Positions 20,633 to 29,086 of a stretch of 64,000 bases of DNA are shown here, piece by piece (the first letter of the stretch is position 1; every line of letters begins with the position of its first letter). Below the pieces are notes generated by a model. That model saw only the letters and a program-made list of their open reading frames with translations. It did no database searches and had not been told where the DNA came from. The stretch covers positions 498,501 through 562,500 of the forward strand of contig NZ_CP061035.1 of NCBI RefSeq assembly GCF_016743815.1, written 5' to 3'. The DNA comes from Sphingomonas aliaeris. GTDB lineage: Bacteria; Pseudomonadota; Alphaproteobacteria; Sphingomonadales; Sphingomonadaceae. The translations under genes were made by a program, and so were the position numbers.

Positions 20633-22240
20633 TCAGCCTCCTCCAGGCGCCTTGGTGCCTCGCGGTTTCGATTCCGGCGTGATGCTTTCCCGTTTACCGC
20701 CTTCCTTCCACTCGATCCGGTAGAGATCGAAGCGGCGATCCGCGAGGTTGCGGACCGTACCTTCGGCCCGTGCCCATGTCAGGTCCGCCAGGTTGACGTC
20801 GGCTATCGTTACCGTTTCGATATTCTCGCTCGCCTCGGCTGCGATGCCGTCGCGTGCGAACGGAAAGTCGCAAGGGGTGAGAATGCATGACTGGGCGTAT
20901 TGGATATCCATATTGTCGACGCCCGGCAGGTTGCCGACATTGCCCGAAAGCACGACAAAGCACTGGTTTTCGATAGCCCGCGCCTGCGCGCAATACCGCA
21001 CCCGCATGTATCCCTGCCGATTGTCCGTGCAGAAGGGGACGAAGATGATGCGGGCGCCTTCATCGACCAGGCGTCGCGCAAGTTCGGGGAACTCGCTGTC
21101 GTAGCAAATGAGAACGCCGATCGGACCGACATCAGTCTGGATCACGTCAACCGAATTCCCGCCTTTGATCTTCCACCAATAGGCTTCGTTCGGTGTCGGG
21201 TGAATCTTTTCCTGGGAATGGATCGACCCGTCGCGCAGGCAGACATAGGCGATGTTCTGAACGCTTCCATCCTCGACCCGCGTGGGATGTGATCCCCCGA
21301 TGATATTGATGTTGTACCGCAATGCCATCCGCGACAGCTCGGCGACGATCGGCGCGCGGTGTTCCGTCATCCGGTCGATCGCCTGCATCGGCGTCAGAAC
21401 CTCAGGCTCGAACGAGAGCAATGACATGGTGAACAGTTCCGGGAACACCACGAAGTCCGAGCGATATTCCGCCGCGACATCCACGAAATATTCGACGTTC
21501 TTCACGAACGCGGCAAAGTCGTCGACAGCCCGTGCCTGAAACTGCACGGTTGCCAGCCTGACGCTTTCGACATCGCGCGGGACGCGGAAGGCCGGCGGCT
21601 CGGTCGGATCGACGTACGGGTTGCGCCACACCATGTGCGCGGCGAACCCGTCGGATGCCTTGTCGAATGGCAGATACCGTTCCAGCACGCCGATGGGCGT
21701 AAAACCGTTCGACAGCTGGAAGCCGATGACCTGATCGCGAAGCTCGCCGGCCTCGACGCGTGCAAGATAGTCTTCCGGGCCCGCGACCCTGGCCTTCGCG
21801 CGAGCATAGCCTGGCATCCTTCCGCCGAACATGATTCCGCGCAATTCCAGCCGCTCGGCCAGCGCCCGACGCGCTTCGTAGAGCCGCTTGCCTATGCGCA
21901 GCCCACGATGACGTTCGTCGACCGCCATCTCGATCCCGTACAACCAGTCGCCGGTCGCATCGTGACGACTGCCGAACCCGTTGCCCGTGATCGTTGCCCA
22001 GTCATGCGCGGACAAGGCGATGGCTTCATCGATGCGCGACGAGGCGCAATAGCCGACGATCGTGCCCTCGAAGACCGCAACGAACTGGCCCTGCGGAAAA
22101 TTGTTGATCTGGCCACTGACCTGGCCTGCACTATAATTCTCGATCCCCGGATAGGCGCGGCTGATCAGGGTCAGGATCCCCGCGACGTCGGTCGGGACGG
22201 CGACGCGAACCTCGAGGGTTGCGGGGGTTTTGCTAGGCAT
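20633..22240 (-). CDS. GNAT acetyltransferase-carbon-nitrogen hydrolase fusion
   Basis: The 535-residue protein has an N-terminal GNAT domain (about residues 8-210; acetyl-CoA loop region ERHRGLRIGKRLYEAR). A nitrilase-superfamily domain follows from about residue 230. The nitrilase triad is visible as Glu in VVFPELF, Lys in SQEKIHPTPNE and Cys in GVLICYDSEFPE. Such fusions occur widely in proteobacteria and are thought to hydrolyse an amide and modify an amine, but the substrate is not known. GGAG lies 8 bases before the ATG. The small unknown gene at 22280-22596 is 39 bp upstream on the same strand and may be co-transcribed. Confidence 0.9.
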   Translation of the reverse strand: MPSKTPATLEVRVAVPTDVAGILTLISRAYPGIENYSAGQVSGQINNFPQGQFVAVFEGTIVGYCASSRIDEAIALSAHDWATITGNGFGSRHDATGDWLYGIEMAVDERHRGLRIGKRLYEARRALAERLELRGIMFGGRMPGYARAKARVAGPEDYLARVEAGELRDQVIGFQLSNGFTPIGVLERYLPFDKASDGFAAHMVWRNPYVDPTEPPAFRVPRDVESVRLATVQFQARAVDDFAAFVKNVEYFVDVAAEYRSDFVVFPELFTMSLLSFEPEVLTPMQAIDRMTEHRAPIVAELSRMALRYNINIIGGSHPTRVEDGSVQNIAYVCLRDGSIHSQEKIHPTPNEAYWWKIKGGNSVDVIQTDVGPIGVLICYDSEFPELARRLVDEGARIIFVPFCTDNRQGYMRVRYCAQARAIENQCFVVLSGNVGNLPGVDNMDIQYAQSCILTPCDFPFARDGIAAEASENIETVTIADVNLADLTWARAEGTVRNLADRRFDLYRIEWKEGGKRESITPESKPRGTKAPGGG

Positions 22241-22279
22241 GATGCACTCCAGAATATTTATTGCAGTCGGGGCAGGCGA

Positions 22280-22596
22280 TCATTCGCCGTTCGCATCGAC
22301 GGTAAACACCATCGGTTTGCCGCGCGATGCGGGCTCCCATCCAGCGGATAAGGCCGCACGAACGCCCCGCGCGGCAATTGCGTCGGAGATCTGGGAACGT
22401 CCCTTGGGTAACCCTTCAACAGTCGTTTGGGGGTAGGAAACTCCAGTATCGCTTCGCGTTGGGAATCGACCTGCCGCAATGAAACGCACATGCCTTTCCA
22501 CCCATCCGCGGTAAGTTGTGGCTCGCGCACAAGCTGCCACTCATATTCCGAGCCGTCTATTTCAACGATGCCGACGAAATTGCGTATCTGGGCCAT
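22280..22596 (-). CDS. Conserved-looking small protein of unknown function, homopolymer frameshift
   Basis: From MAQIRNFVGIVEIDGSEYEW the frame reads about 55 residues and then leaves into a basic, unlikely tail. A second frame resumes PQTTVEGLPKGRSQISDAIA and ends GKPMVFTVDANGE at 22280. Adding one base to the G5 run at 22429-22433 joins the two into a coherent protein of about 105 residues. I do not recognise the family. The arrangement 39 bp before the GNAT-nitrilase gene suggests an operon. Confidence 0.6.
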
Positions 22597-22792
22597 GATG
22601 CGGCGTAGCAGGTCTGCGAGCCCTTTCCATCCAAAGCCGCGATCCGGCCGGATCACAGCGGACAACATTCCGCTTCCTCAGGAGCGGACATAAGCCAGAT
22701 ATGATTTGATCGCGCGCCGTGTTAGCGAGCGCGGAAGATCGGAAGATGCGCAAACCGCAATCTACTCGGAAAGAAAATGCCGCCGTTGCGAT

Positions 22793-23785
22793 ATGAACGT
22801 GGTTGATACGACCCTGGAAATGGTCGGCTGGAATAGCTTCTTCAGTGATCAGGTGTCCGCTTTTGAGGCGGTACAATGCCGTCCTGTCCGGGTGATGGCT
22901 GTCCATCGCGGCAAGATTGCCGTTCTGGGCGAAGGCGAACCGCTTTCCGTTACGCCCTATATTGCCGGCGCTTCGCCTTCGGACGATCATCCAACGGTCG
23001 GCGACTGGTTGCTGATCGATCGTGCGACGGCAGAGCCGCTCCGCGTGCTCACGCGGAAGAATCTCTTCAAACGGCGCGCTCCGGTTGATCGCCAGAGGGA
23101 CCAGATGATCGCCGCCAATATCGATACTGTGTTCATCGTCGCGTCCTGCAACCAGGATTTCAGCGTCGCGCGGCTCGAGCGGTATCTGGTGCTGGCGCGC
23201 GAAGCCAGGGTGTCGCCAGTCGTGGTGCTCACCAAGACAGACCTGGCCGCAAACCCCAGCGACTATGCAGCAGCCGTACGTGCGATCGAGCCGGGCCTGC
23301 GCGTCGAAATGGTCGATGGCCGCGACGCTGTCGACGCGGTTCGGCTGGCGTCTTATTGTGGCCTTGGCCAGACCGTGGCGCTGCTTGGATCCTCGGGGGT
23401 CGGAAAATCGACCCTCGTGAATACCTTGCTGGGCTCTGAGAACATCGCCACCCAAGCTATTCGCGCCGGTGACGATACGGGCCGACACACCACCACCGTA
23501 CGTGAAATGCATCGGCTCGCTTACGGGGGGTGGCTGCTCGATACGCCCGGCATGCGGGAGCTGCAATTATCGGATGCCAGCGGCGGTATCGCCGAGGTGT
23601 TTGACGATTTTATCCTCACGGCGGAACGCTGCCGGTTTGCCGACTGCCGGCACGGGAGCGAACCCGACTGCGCGGTGCAGACAGCGATCGCGAATGGCAT
23701 TTTGACGGACGACCGGTTCTCCCGCTGGCAGCGGCTTGCGCGGGAGGACATAGTCACCCCGGTCTATCCTAGGCGGCGGCGCTAG
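22793..23785 (+). CDS. rsgA: Ribosome small-subunit-dependent GTPase RsgA
   Basis: The 330-residue protein shows the circularly permuted GTPase order of RsgA/YjeQ. An N-terminal OB-fold is followed by G4 (VVLTKTD), G1 (GSSGVGKST) and G3 (DTPGMRE). A C-terminal zinc-knuckle follows with CRFADCRHGSEPDC. It acts in late maturation of the 30S subunit. MNVVDTTLEMVGWNSFF is taken as the start; an in-frame extension 29 codons upstream is less likely. The ribosome binding site is weak. Confidence 0.93.
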   Translation: MNVVDTTLEMVGWNSFFSDQVSAFEAVQCRPVRVMAVHRGKIAVLGEGEPLSVTPYIAGASPSDDHPTVGDWLLIDRATAEPLRVLTRKNLFKRRAPVDRQRDQMIAANIDTVFIVASCNQDFSVARLERYLVLAREARVSPVVVLTKTDLAANPSDYAAAVRAIEPGLRVEMVDGRDAVDAVRLASYCGLGQTVALLGSSGVGKSTLVNTLLGSENIATQAIRAGDDTGRHTTTVREMHRLAYGGWLLDTPGMRELQLSDASGGIAEVFDDFILTAERCRFADCRHGSEPDCAVQTAIANGILTDDRFSRWQRLAREDIVTPVYPRRRR

Positions 23786-24304
23786 GGGCGGAGCGTCGTG
23801 TAAGGGGGCCTCGCCGTGTCCGTTTGAACAAACGTTCGCCTCGTGCCGATCATCACCGGGAAGCGGACAGGCCGTTTTCCAACGGATGAGAACGCTCGTT
23901 CATATGGTCGGGCTGCTGATCGAACTGTTTAACCATGTGCTTCCCGACAAGCCACTTAGCCATGAACAGCGCACCCATTTATCGCATGACGCACAGAACC
24001 CCTCTGGCGCTAGAGGCACGTGGTCCATGAACCCCGAAGGCGACGGTGGGCCGATCGGATATGTACAGTGCACCTCCGGCTTAGCCGCCACAACCGGCCT
24101 TCTTCGTTACACCTGCGCATCGTAACTAATCACCGTAAATGGTTTTAAAAGTGTAAGAAATTCTTACACCGTAACTGCGGCGCTCGGTAAAATGCCTAGA
24201 AATCTACAGTTGGCACGGTTCATGCTACTTTCATTGCATCAGCGCCGAGGCGCCTCGACGTTTCGCCGCTCTTACTTTGATTATAATAATTCCGGAGACC
24301 GACC
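23786..24304. other. 519-bp intergenic region upstream of the CTERM gene
   Basis: No coding sequence was supported. A 79-codon plus-strand frame (23886-24125) has no recognisable domain. The AT-rich part near 24120-24180 and TTTGATTATAATAATTCC just before the GGAGA of the next gene probably carry the promoter of the PEPxxWA-CTERM gene. Confidence 0.4.
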
Positions 24305-24895
24305 ATGAAGACCATGACCAAATTGATGCTCGCCGCGACTGTCGCAATTTCCGGTATCTCGGCGGCGACGACGGCTAATGCTGCGATCGTGACCTACACC
24401 TTCTCGGGCGTGTTCAACGGCTCCATCGATGGCCGGGAGTTCTCGAACTCGCAGGCTACCTTCACCGGCATCGGCGACACCAACAATGCGTTCTTCCAGC
24501 AAGACGCCAACTTCGTGCCGCTCTCGTCCTTTACCGCGGTTTCCGGCGGCACGACCTTTGATTTTGGCGCCGGCTTCAACTTCTGGTCGAGCCCGACGTT
24601 CGGTACGTCCGGCTTCAAGACCGGCGACGACTTCATCGCTTTCACCGGCCTCGGCAATTACGCCAACCCGTCCAACCTCGCTCCGACTCCCGTCAGCGTC
24701 TACTTCTACGCTACGCAGCCGTTCGCGAGTTCGCAGGGCGCTGTCGTAATCACGAATGCAACTCAGACTTCGTTTTCGGCGTCGGTTGCTGCGGTGCCTG
24801 AGACGGCTACCTGGGGCATGATGATCCTGGGCTTTGGCATGATCGGTGCGGCTTCGCGGAGCCGCAAGGTCAAGACCACGGTCAAGTTCGCCTAA
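24305..24895 (+). CDS. PEPxxWA-CTERM sorting-domain protein
   Basis: The 196-residue protein has a signal peptide (cleavage after ANA, about residue 27), an Asn/Phe/Gly-rich beta region, and a C-terminal VPETATWGMMILGFGMIGAA followed by SRSRK. That tail is the PEPxxWA-CTERM signal common in sphingomonads. Such proteins are exported and, in the model for this family, recognised by an exosortase. GGAGA lies upstream and a strong terminator follows, so the gene is probably monocistronic. The role of the mature part is unknown. Confidence 0.9.
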   Translation: MKTMTKLMLAATVAISGISAATTANAAIVTYTFSGVFNGSIDGREFSNSQATFTGIGDTNNAFFQQDANFVPLSSFTAVSGGTTFDFGAGFNFWSSPTFGTSGFKTGDDFIAFTGLGNYANPSNLAPTPVSVYFYATQPFASSQGAVVITNATQTSFSASVAAVPETATWGMMILGFGMIGAASRSRKVKTTVKFA

Positions 24896-24920
24896 ACCTC
24901 ACGTCCAAGAGTCACATAAA

Positions 24921-24949
24921 GCCGCTGGCCTTCGGGCCGGCGGCTTTTT
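24921..24949 (+). terminator. Rho-independent terminator after the CTERM gene
   Basis: The stem GCCGCTGGCC / GGCCGGCGGC closes a TTCG tetraloop and is followed by TTTTT, 25 bases after the stop codon. Confidence 0.93.
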
Positions 24950-24995
24950 GCTGCCAAGCGCAGTCGATCCAACGCTAACGCCAACCGATATTCAG

Positions 24996-25198
24996 GGCTC
25001 TGCCAGACGAAATGTACTGTTCGCTAGGGGGCGGATCGAGCTGTCGGCATGCCCCGCCCCCCGCAAGCCTGCCAGCTCGTTTCTCTATTTCAACTCATCG
25101 CCGGAGGTGATCCGCCTGATAGTGATGATGTACGTTTACTACCACTGTCGCTGCGCAACGTGGGGGACCTCATTTTCGAGCGGCATCGACATCTGCCA
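24996..25198 (+). mobile_element. IS6-family 5' fragment, copy 3
   Basis: A degenerate left end (ggctctgccagacgaaatgt, starting near 24996) is followed about 90 bp later by remains of the transposase N-terminus. These read FNSSPEVIRLIVMMYV, then PLSLRNVGDLIFER in another frame, then a truncated GIDIC. The fragment stops near 25198. Its left end pairs imperfectly with the complement of the right ends at 1979 and 6107. It is not functional, and it lies just outside the ferredoxin gene that closes the P450 operon. Confidence 0.75.
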
Positions 25199-25260
25199 GC
25201 AACCTGCTGCCGTTGGTATCCCATCATGATTTTGCTTGGTCAGCGAACGTTATTAAAACG

Positions 25261-25578
25261 TCATTCCTCGGGGGCAATGGTCACTCTCATGCCGTCCGTC
25301 GCGTCAGTGATCGATATCTGGCAGGAAAGCCGGGAATTGGGTTGGCGACGATCGGAACTGCCAAGAAGTTCGTTCTCGTCGTCACTGATCATCGGCAGAT
25401 CCGCAACTCCGGCACCGTCGACGTATACGTGACATGTCGCGCACGAGAGACAGCCGCCGCATAACGCAAGCATCTCGTCGAAGCCGGCGTCTCTGATCGC
25501 CTCCATGACGCTCAGCCCCGGCTCGGCATCGAGAACGGCTTCCGCTCCGCTCCGGTCGACGACAATCAATTTCGGCAT
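25261..25578 (-). CDS. 2Fe-2S ferredoxin (adrenodoxin/putidaredoxin type)
   Basis: The 105-residue protein, starting [11 protein letters not shown] after AGAGGA, has the cluster-binding pattern [14 protein letters not shown] plus a distal LSC. An extra Cys sits inside the first loop. This vertebrate-type ferredoxin family passes electrons to class I P450s. It is the last gene of the minus-strand operon headed by the P450 at 29087-30349, so it is the likely redox partner. No ferredoxin reductase is encoded in the window. Confidence 0.92.
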   Translation of the reverse strand: MPKLIVVDRSGAEAVLDAEPGLSVMEAIRDAGFDEMLALCGGCLSCATCHVYVDGAGVADLPMISDDENELLGSSDRRQPNSRLSCQISITDATDGMRVTIAPEE

Positions 25579-25615
25579 GCGATATCCTCTGGTCGATAGG
25601 TTGATAGCTCGATGC

Positions 25616-26443
25616 TCACAGATCCTCACCCCCATCCATGCGAATGCATTGCCCCGTCAGATAGGACGCCTGATCCGAGGCCAGGAAAGCGAACATATCG
25701 CCGGCTTCGCGCAGCGATCCGGGGCGCTGCATAGGTGTGTTGAGCATGTGACTGCGGCCGATGCTGGCGAGCATTTCGCTCTGGGTCTGCGGTTCGCCGT
25801 CGGACGGCGACTGCAGCCAGTCCTGATGATCGGCATAAGTGCCATCGCCGACCCAGCCGATCCGCACATAGTTCGCGCGGATGTTGGCCGCGGCCTCTTC
25901 CGCGGCGATATGCCGCATCATCGCCTCGACCGCGCCTTTGGACATGCCCGACGCTCCGTTATACAGCGCAAGCCGGCCGACATCGACCGTCGTGGTACAG
26001 GCGATCGAACCACCGCCGCTCTTGCGCATACGCTGCACACTGCTTCGGAACAGCCGGAAATAGGCCAGCGCGTCGTTCGCGAAGAAGTCATCGATCTGTT
26101 CGGGCGTATAATCGACCGTCTTGGCGAACCGCGGCGAAGCGCCCGCCGTGGTGATCACCGAGTGAACGCGGCCCGTCCATGCCTCCACCTCGTCGAGCGC
26201 CGCCTCGATCTCGTCCGGGTTGCGCATATCCATGCGCCGCGCACGGACCCGAAAGCCCTTTGCGCCGAGTTCCGCGACCAGCGCCGCAGCCTTCGCCTCG
26301 CTGTTGCGTCCCTCTGCTCCCAGATAGGTGAACAGGACCGGCACGCCTGCGCGGCCCAGCCCTTCCACCACGCCCTGGCCGATGGAGCCGGTGCCGCCCG
26401 CCAACAGAGCGCCGCCGGGAGGGTAGGTGTACGAGATCGTCAT
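25616..26443 (-). CDS. SDR-family oxidoreductase with altered catalytic Tyr
   Basis: The 275-residue Rossmann protein has a cofactor loop ([10 protein letters not shown]) and ends [13 protein letters not shown], like classical SDRs. In the usual YxxxK position it reads SGMSK ([16 protein letters not shown]), so the catalytic Tyr appears replaced by Ser or displaced by an insertion. It lies between the ferredoxin (37 bp downstream) and another SDR (58 bp upstream) in the P450 operon. It may oxidise or reduce a P450 product, or have lost redox activity. Confidence 0.85.
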   Translation of the reverse strand: MTISYTYPPGGALLAGGTGSIGQGVVEGLGRAGVPVLFTYLGAEGRNSEAKAAALVAELGAKGFRVRARRMDMRNPDEIEAALDEVEAWTGRVHSVITTAGASPRFAKTVDYTPEQIDDFFANDALAYFRLFRSSVQRMRKSGGGSIACTTTVDVGRLALYNGASGMSKGAVEAMMRHIAAEEAAANIRANYVRIGWVGDGTYADHQDWLQSPSDGEPQTQSEMLASIGRSHMLNTPMQRPGSLREAGDMFAFLASDQASYLTGQCIRMDGGEDL

Positions 26444-26501
26444 CGTCTGTCGTCCTTGTGCGGGATCGTTGCGCCACCTGCGCTGGAGACGGGCGGTCGG
26501 T

Positions 26502-27241
26502 TCAAAGGTGCATGCCGCCGCTGACCTGGATGACCTGCCCGGTGATCCAGCTATTGTCCGGCGATGCGAGGAAGGTGACAGCTCGCGCGATATCGTCGGG
26601 CGTTCCCAATCGGCCGAAAGCCGTGAGGCCTTTGATCGCCGCCATCATCTGGTCGTTGTCCTTGATTCCGCTCAGGAAATCCGAGTCCGTCGCGCCGGGT
26701 GCGACCCCGTTCACTCTGATGCCGCGCGGAGCGAGATCGGCGGCGAGCGACAGCGTGAAGGCGTTCTGCGCTGCCTTCGACATGGCATAGGCGATGACGG
26801 ACGGGTAGGCGACCATCGACACCATCGATGATATGTTGATGATCGCGCCGTGATCGCTGATCGTCGGCACAAGTGCCTGTGTCAGGAAGAACGCGCCGCG
26901 GACATTTGTCGAGAAGATCGTGTCGAAATCATCCTCGGTCGTATGCTCCAGCGTTCGCTGGAGGCCCATCCCTGCATTGTTGACCAGGATGTCGATACAC
27001 GGGCCGCTGGTCGCCACGAGCGACCGGATACCTGATGTGTCGCGCAAATCGGCATGCGCGCAGCGTGCGCTGCCGCCCGCTTCGGTGATGAGGTGGACGG
27101 TTTCCTCCGCCCGCTCCCGCCCGTTCGCATAATGGACGATCACATCGGCACCCGCTGCCGCCAGATGGCGAGCGATCGCGCGACCGATACCCCCGACGCA
27201 CCCGTGACCAGCGCCGTCTTTCCTGCAAGGTCCGCCGCCAT
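26502..27241 (-). CDS. SDR-family oxidoreductase, homopolymer frameshift near 5' end
   Basis: The start is MAADLAGKTALVTGASG. With one more base in the C5 run at 27190-27194 it continues GIGRAIARHLAAAGADVIV, giving an intact TGxxxGxG cofactor motif. As given, the first 17 codons are out of frame with the rest. Later motifs are normal: ILVNNAGMG, INISSMVSM, YAMSK and GQVIQVSGGMHL. The length would be about 247 residues. It sits in the P450 operon and probably acts on a hydroxylated intermediate. Confidence 0.87.
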
Positions 27242-27401
27242 GATCATCCTCCCCGTGGTATTGATCGTTCAGGATCGTGGGCGCTGCGATCCGGTTGCGA
27301 CATCTGCTTGTCCTGTAATGGATGCCGCTGGTTCGCGGTCGGTCCATCGGCAGCCATGTTGCCGTCGATCATGGACGTTTTGTCCCGTTCTCAACCGGCG
27401 T

Positions 27402-28214
27402 TCAGACCGTCGACAGGGCACGATCGAGTTCGTCCTTCGACAAATACGTACCGGCATATGCCTCGCGGGCCTTGCTCTCGCGTGCGGCGGCTTCCGGGGT
27501 CGGATCGATGACGTCCTCGACACGCAGCCGCTCTATGCGCGATTGCCAGGCCCCGATTTCCAGTTTCTCCACTTGGGCCGACAGATCGCACGACGACTGT
27601 GAATCATGGCGTTGCGCCCAGGCTTTCAAGGCAGGTGAGCGGTCGGTCATGCCGTAGATTGCCACCACCGGAAACTCGGTCGTCGAGGGCAGGTGTTGAA
27701 CCTCGTGCAGACTGAAAAGGCTCGCGCTGCCAAAGCCGGGCATGGCGAGTGTATCCGGCGCATGAACTTCCTCGAACCACTTGCGGAAGGTGGCAAAATC
27801 GCTCTTGGGTTGGATCAAGGCCGTCAGTATCTCCGATCCACGTCGAAACCCGGCTTCGCGGGTCCATCCATGAGACAGATACTCCGGCTTGTAAAAGTAG
27901 TCGCGCAGTCCCGTGAAATCGCCGTCGCGCGAGATTTCCATTCTGGGCGTGCAGGCGTATTCGAGGTGGCCGTCCACGGACCGCCGCGCCGAGTTCCACT
28001 CGTAGATCGTGTGCGCCCACAAAGCTGGCGCGGTGGCTTTGCCGTCCAGGACCGGTTGCTCTTCGCCGATGCAAAATCGCTGCGTTGCGAGGGCACTGTC
28101 CAGACGCATCGCGTCGCGGATGTGGATGTTGGTGTACCAGTCGTCGAACTCGAACAATCGCCCCTCGACCGGGTTCTGATAGACTAGCAGGATGCTTTCC
28201 AAGGTATCGGCCAC
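27402..28214 (-). CDS. Tandem EthD-like (dimeric alpha/beta barrel) protein of unknown function
   Basis: GTG at 28214 is chosen because AGGAG lies seven bases upstream and the next gene upstream ends at 28249. The 270-residue protein has two similar halves. The first holds YQNPVEGRLFEFDDWYTNIH (about residues 11-30) and the second RKWFEEVHAPDTLAMPGFGSA (positions about 175-195). The pattern of DW or WF, then H, then a loop is that of EthD/DUF4286-type ferredoxin-like barrels. Members occur in P450 and ether or steroid degradation clusters, but their biochemical role is unclear. It is encoded between two SDRs in the P450 operon. Confidence 0.7.
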   Translation of the reverse strand: MADTLESILLVYQNPVEGRLFEFDDWYTNIHIRDAMRLDSALATQRFCIGEEQPVLDGKATAPALWAHTIYEWNSARRSVDGHLEYACTPRMEISRDGDFTGLRDYFYKPEYLSHGWTREAGFRRGSEILTALIQPKSDFATFRKWFEEVHAPDTLAMPGFGSASLFSLHEVQHLPSTTEFPVVAIYGMTDRSPALKAWAQRHDSQSSCDLSAQVEKLEIGAWQSRIERLRVEDVIDPTPEAAARESKAREAYAGTYLSKDELDRALSTV

Positions 28215-28248
28215 AACATCTCCTGTTGGTTCGTATGCTGCAAATGAA

Positions 28249-29028
28249 TTACGCCTCGGGTGCACCGGGCAGGAATGGCGTGTAGGTGCCGATCGTCTGC
28301 CCGCCGTCCACGGCGAGTTCCGATCCACACATGTAGGAGGAATCGTCGCTGGCCAGGAACAGGCTGACCCGCGCCACCTCGATGGGTTCACCGATCCGCT
28401 GTATCGGCTGACCCGTGTAATATTTTCCGAGGTTTTCGACCGGCTCGTCCGTGATGTTGCCCATCGGCGTATTGATGCCGCCGGGATAGACCGAGTTGAC
28501 GCGAACCCCCCGGTGGCCCAGTTCCAGTGCGGCGGTTTTGGTCAGCCCGCGAAGGGCCCATTTGCTGGATGTGTAAGCGGCGAGACCGTTCAGGCCGAAG
28601 AGGCCGGAGGACGAGACGATGTTGACGATCGAACCCTTGCCCTTTTCGATCATGACCGGTGCGACGGACTTCATGCCGAGCCACGGCCCGATCAGATTGA
28701 TGGCTAGGACCTGTTCGAAAACGCCTTGCTCCAGGTCGAGCAGAGCCGCCGGCCGGTTGATGCCAGCGTTGTTTATGAGCACGTCGATGCCGCCCCACCG
28801 GGCTACGGTGTCGGTGACCACCGCCTGCCAATTGTCGGCATCCGATACGTCCAGCTTCGCAAAAACAGCGTTCGCGCCGATCGTGGCGGCCACGGATCGG
28901 CCTTCGTCGGTCACGTCGGCGACGACCACACGCGCGCCGTGTTCTGCAAAGAGACGAGCCGTTGCCTCTCCCTGACCGCGCGACGCCCCCGTGACGATGG
29001 CAACCCTGCCGTCCAACTTACCGCTCAT
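28249..29028 (-). CDS. SDR-family NAD(P)-dependent dehydrogenase
   Basis: The 259-residue protein begins MSGKLDGRVAIVTGAS after AAGGAC. TGASRGQG binds the cofactor, VLINNAGI, IVSSSG and YTSSK form the active site, and it ends in the SDR C-terminal region (MCGSELAVDGGQ). A longer upstream frame has no similarity and overlaps the P450 gene, so it was rejected. It follows the P450 by 58 bp and probably oxidises the hydroxylated product to a ketone. Confidence 0.92.
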   Translation of the reverse strand: MSGKLDGRVAIVTGASRGQGEATARLFAEHGARVVVADVTDEGRSVAATIGANAVFAKLDVSDADNWQAVVTDTVARWGGIDVLINNAGINRPAALLDLEQGVFEQVLAINLIGPWLGMKSVAPVMIEKGKGSIVNIVSSSGLFGLNGLAAYTSSKWALRGLTKTAALELGHRGVRVNSVYPGGINTPMGNITDEPVENLGKYYTGQPIQRIGEPIEVARVSLFLASDDSSYMCGSELAVDGGQTIGTYTPFLPGAPEA

Positions 29029-29086
29029 GCAATGTCCTTTCCGACAGGCTTCCTTGCGGGCCTTGATTTCGGGATATCCGGGTTGT

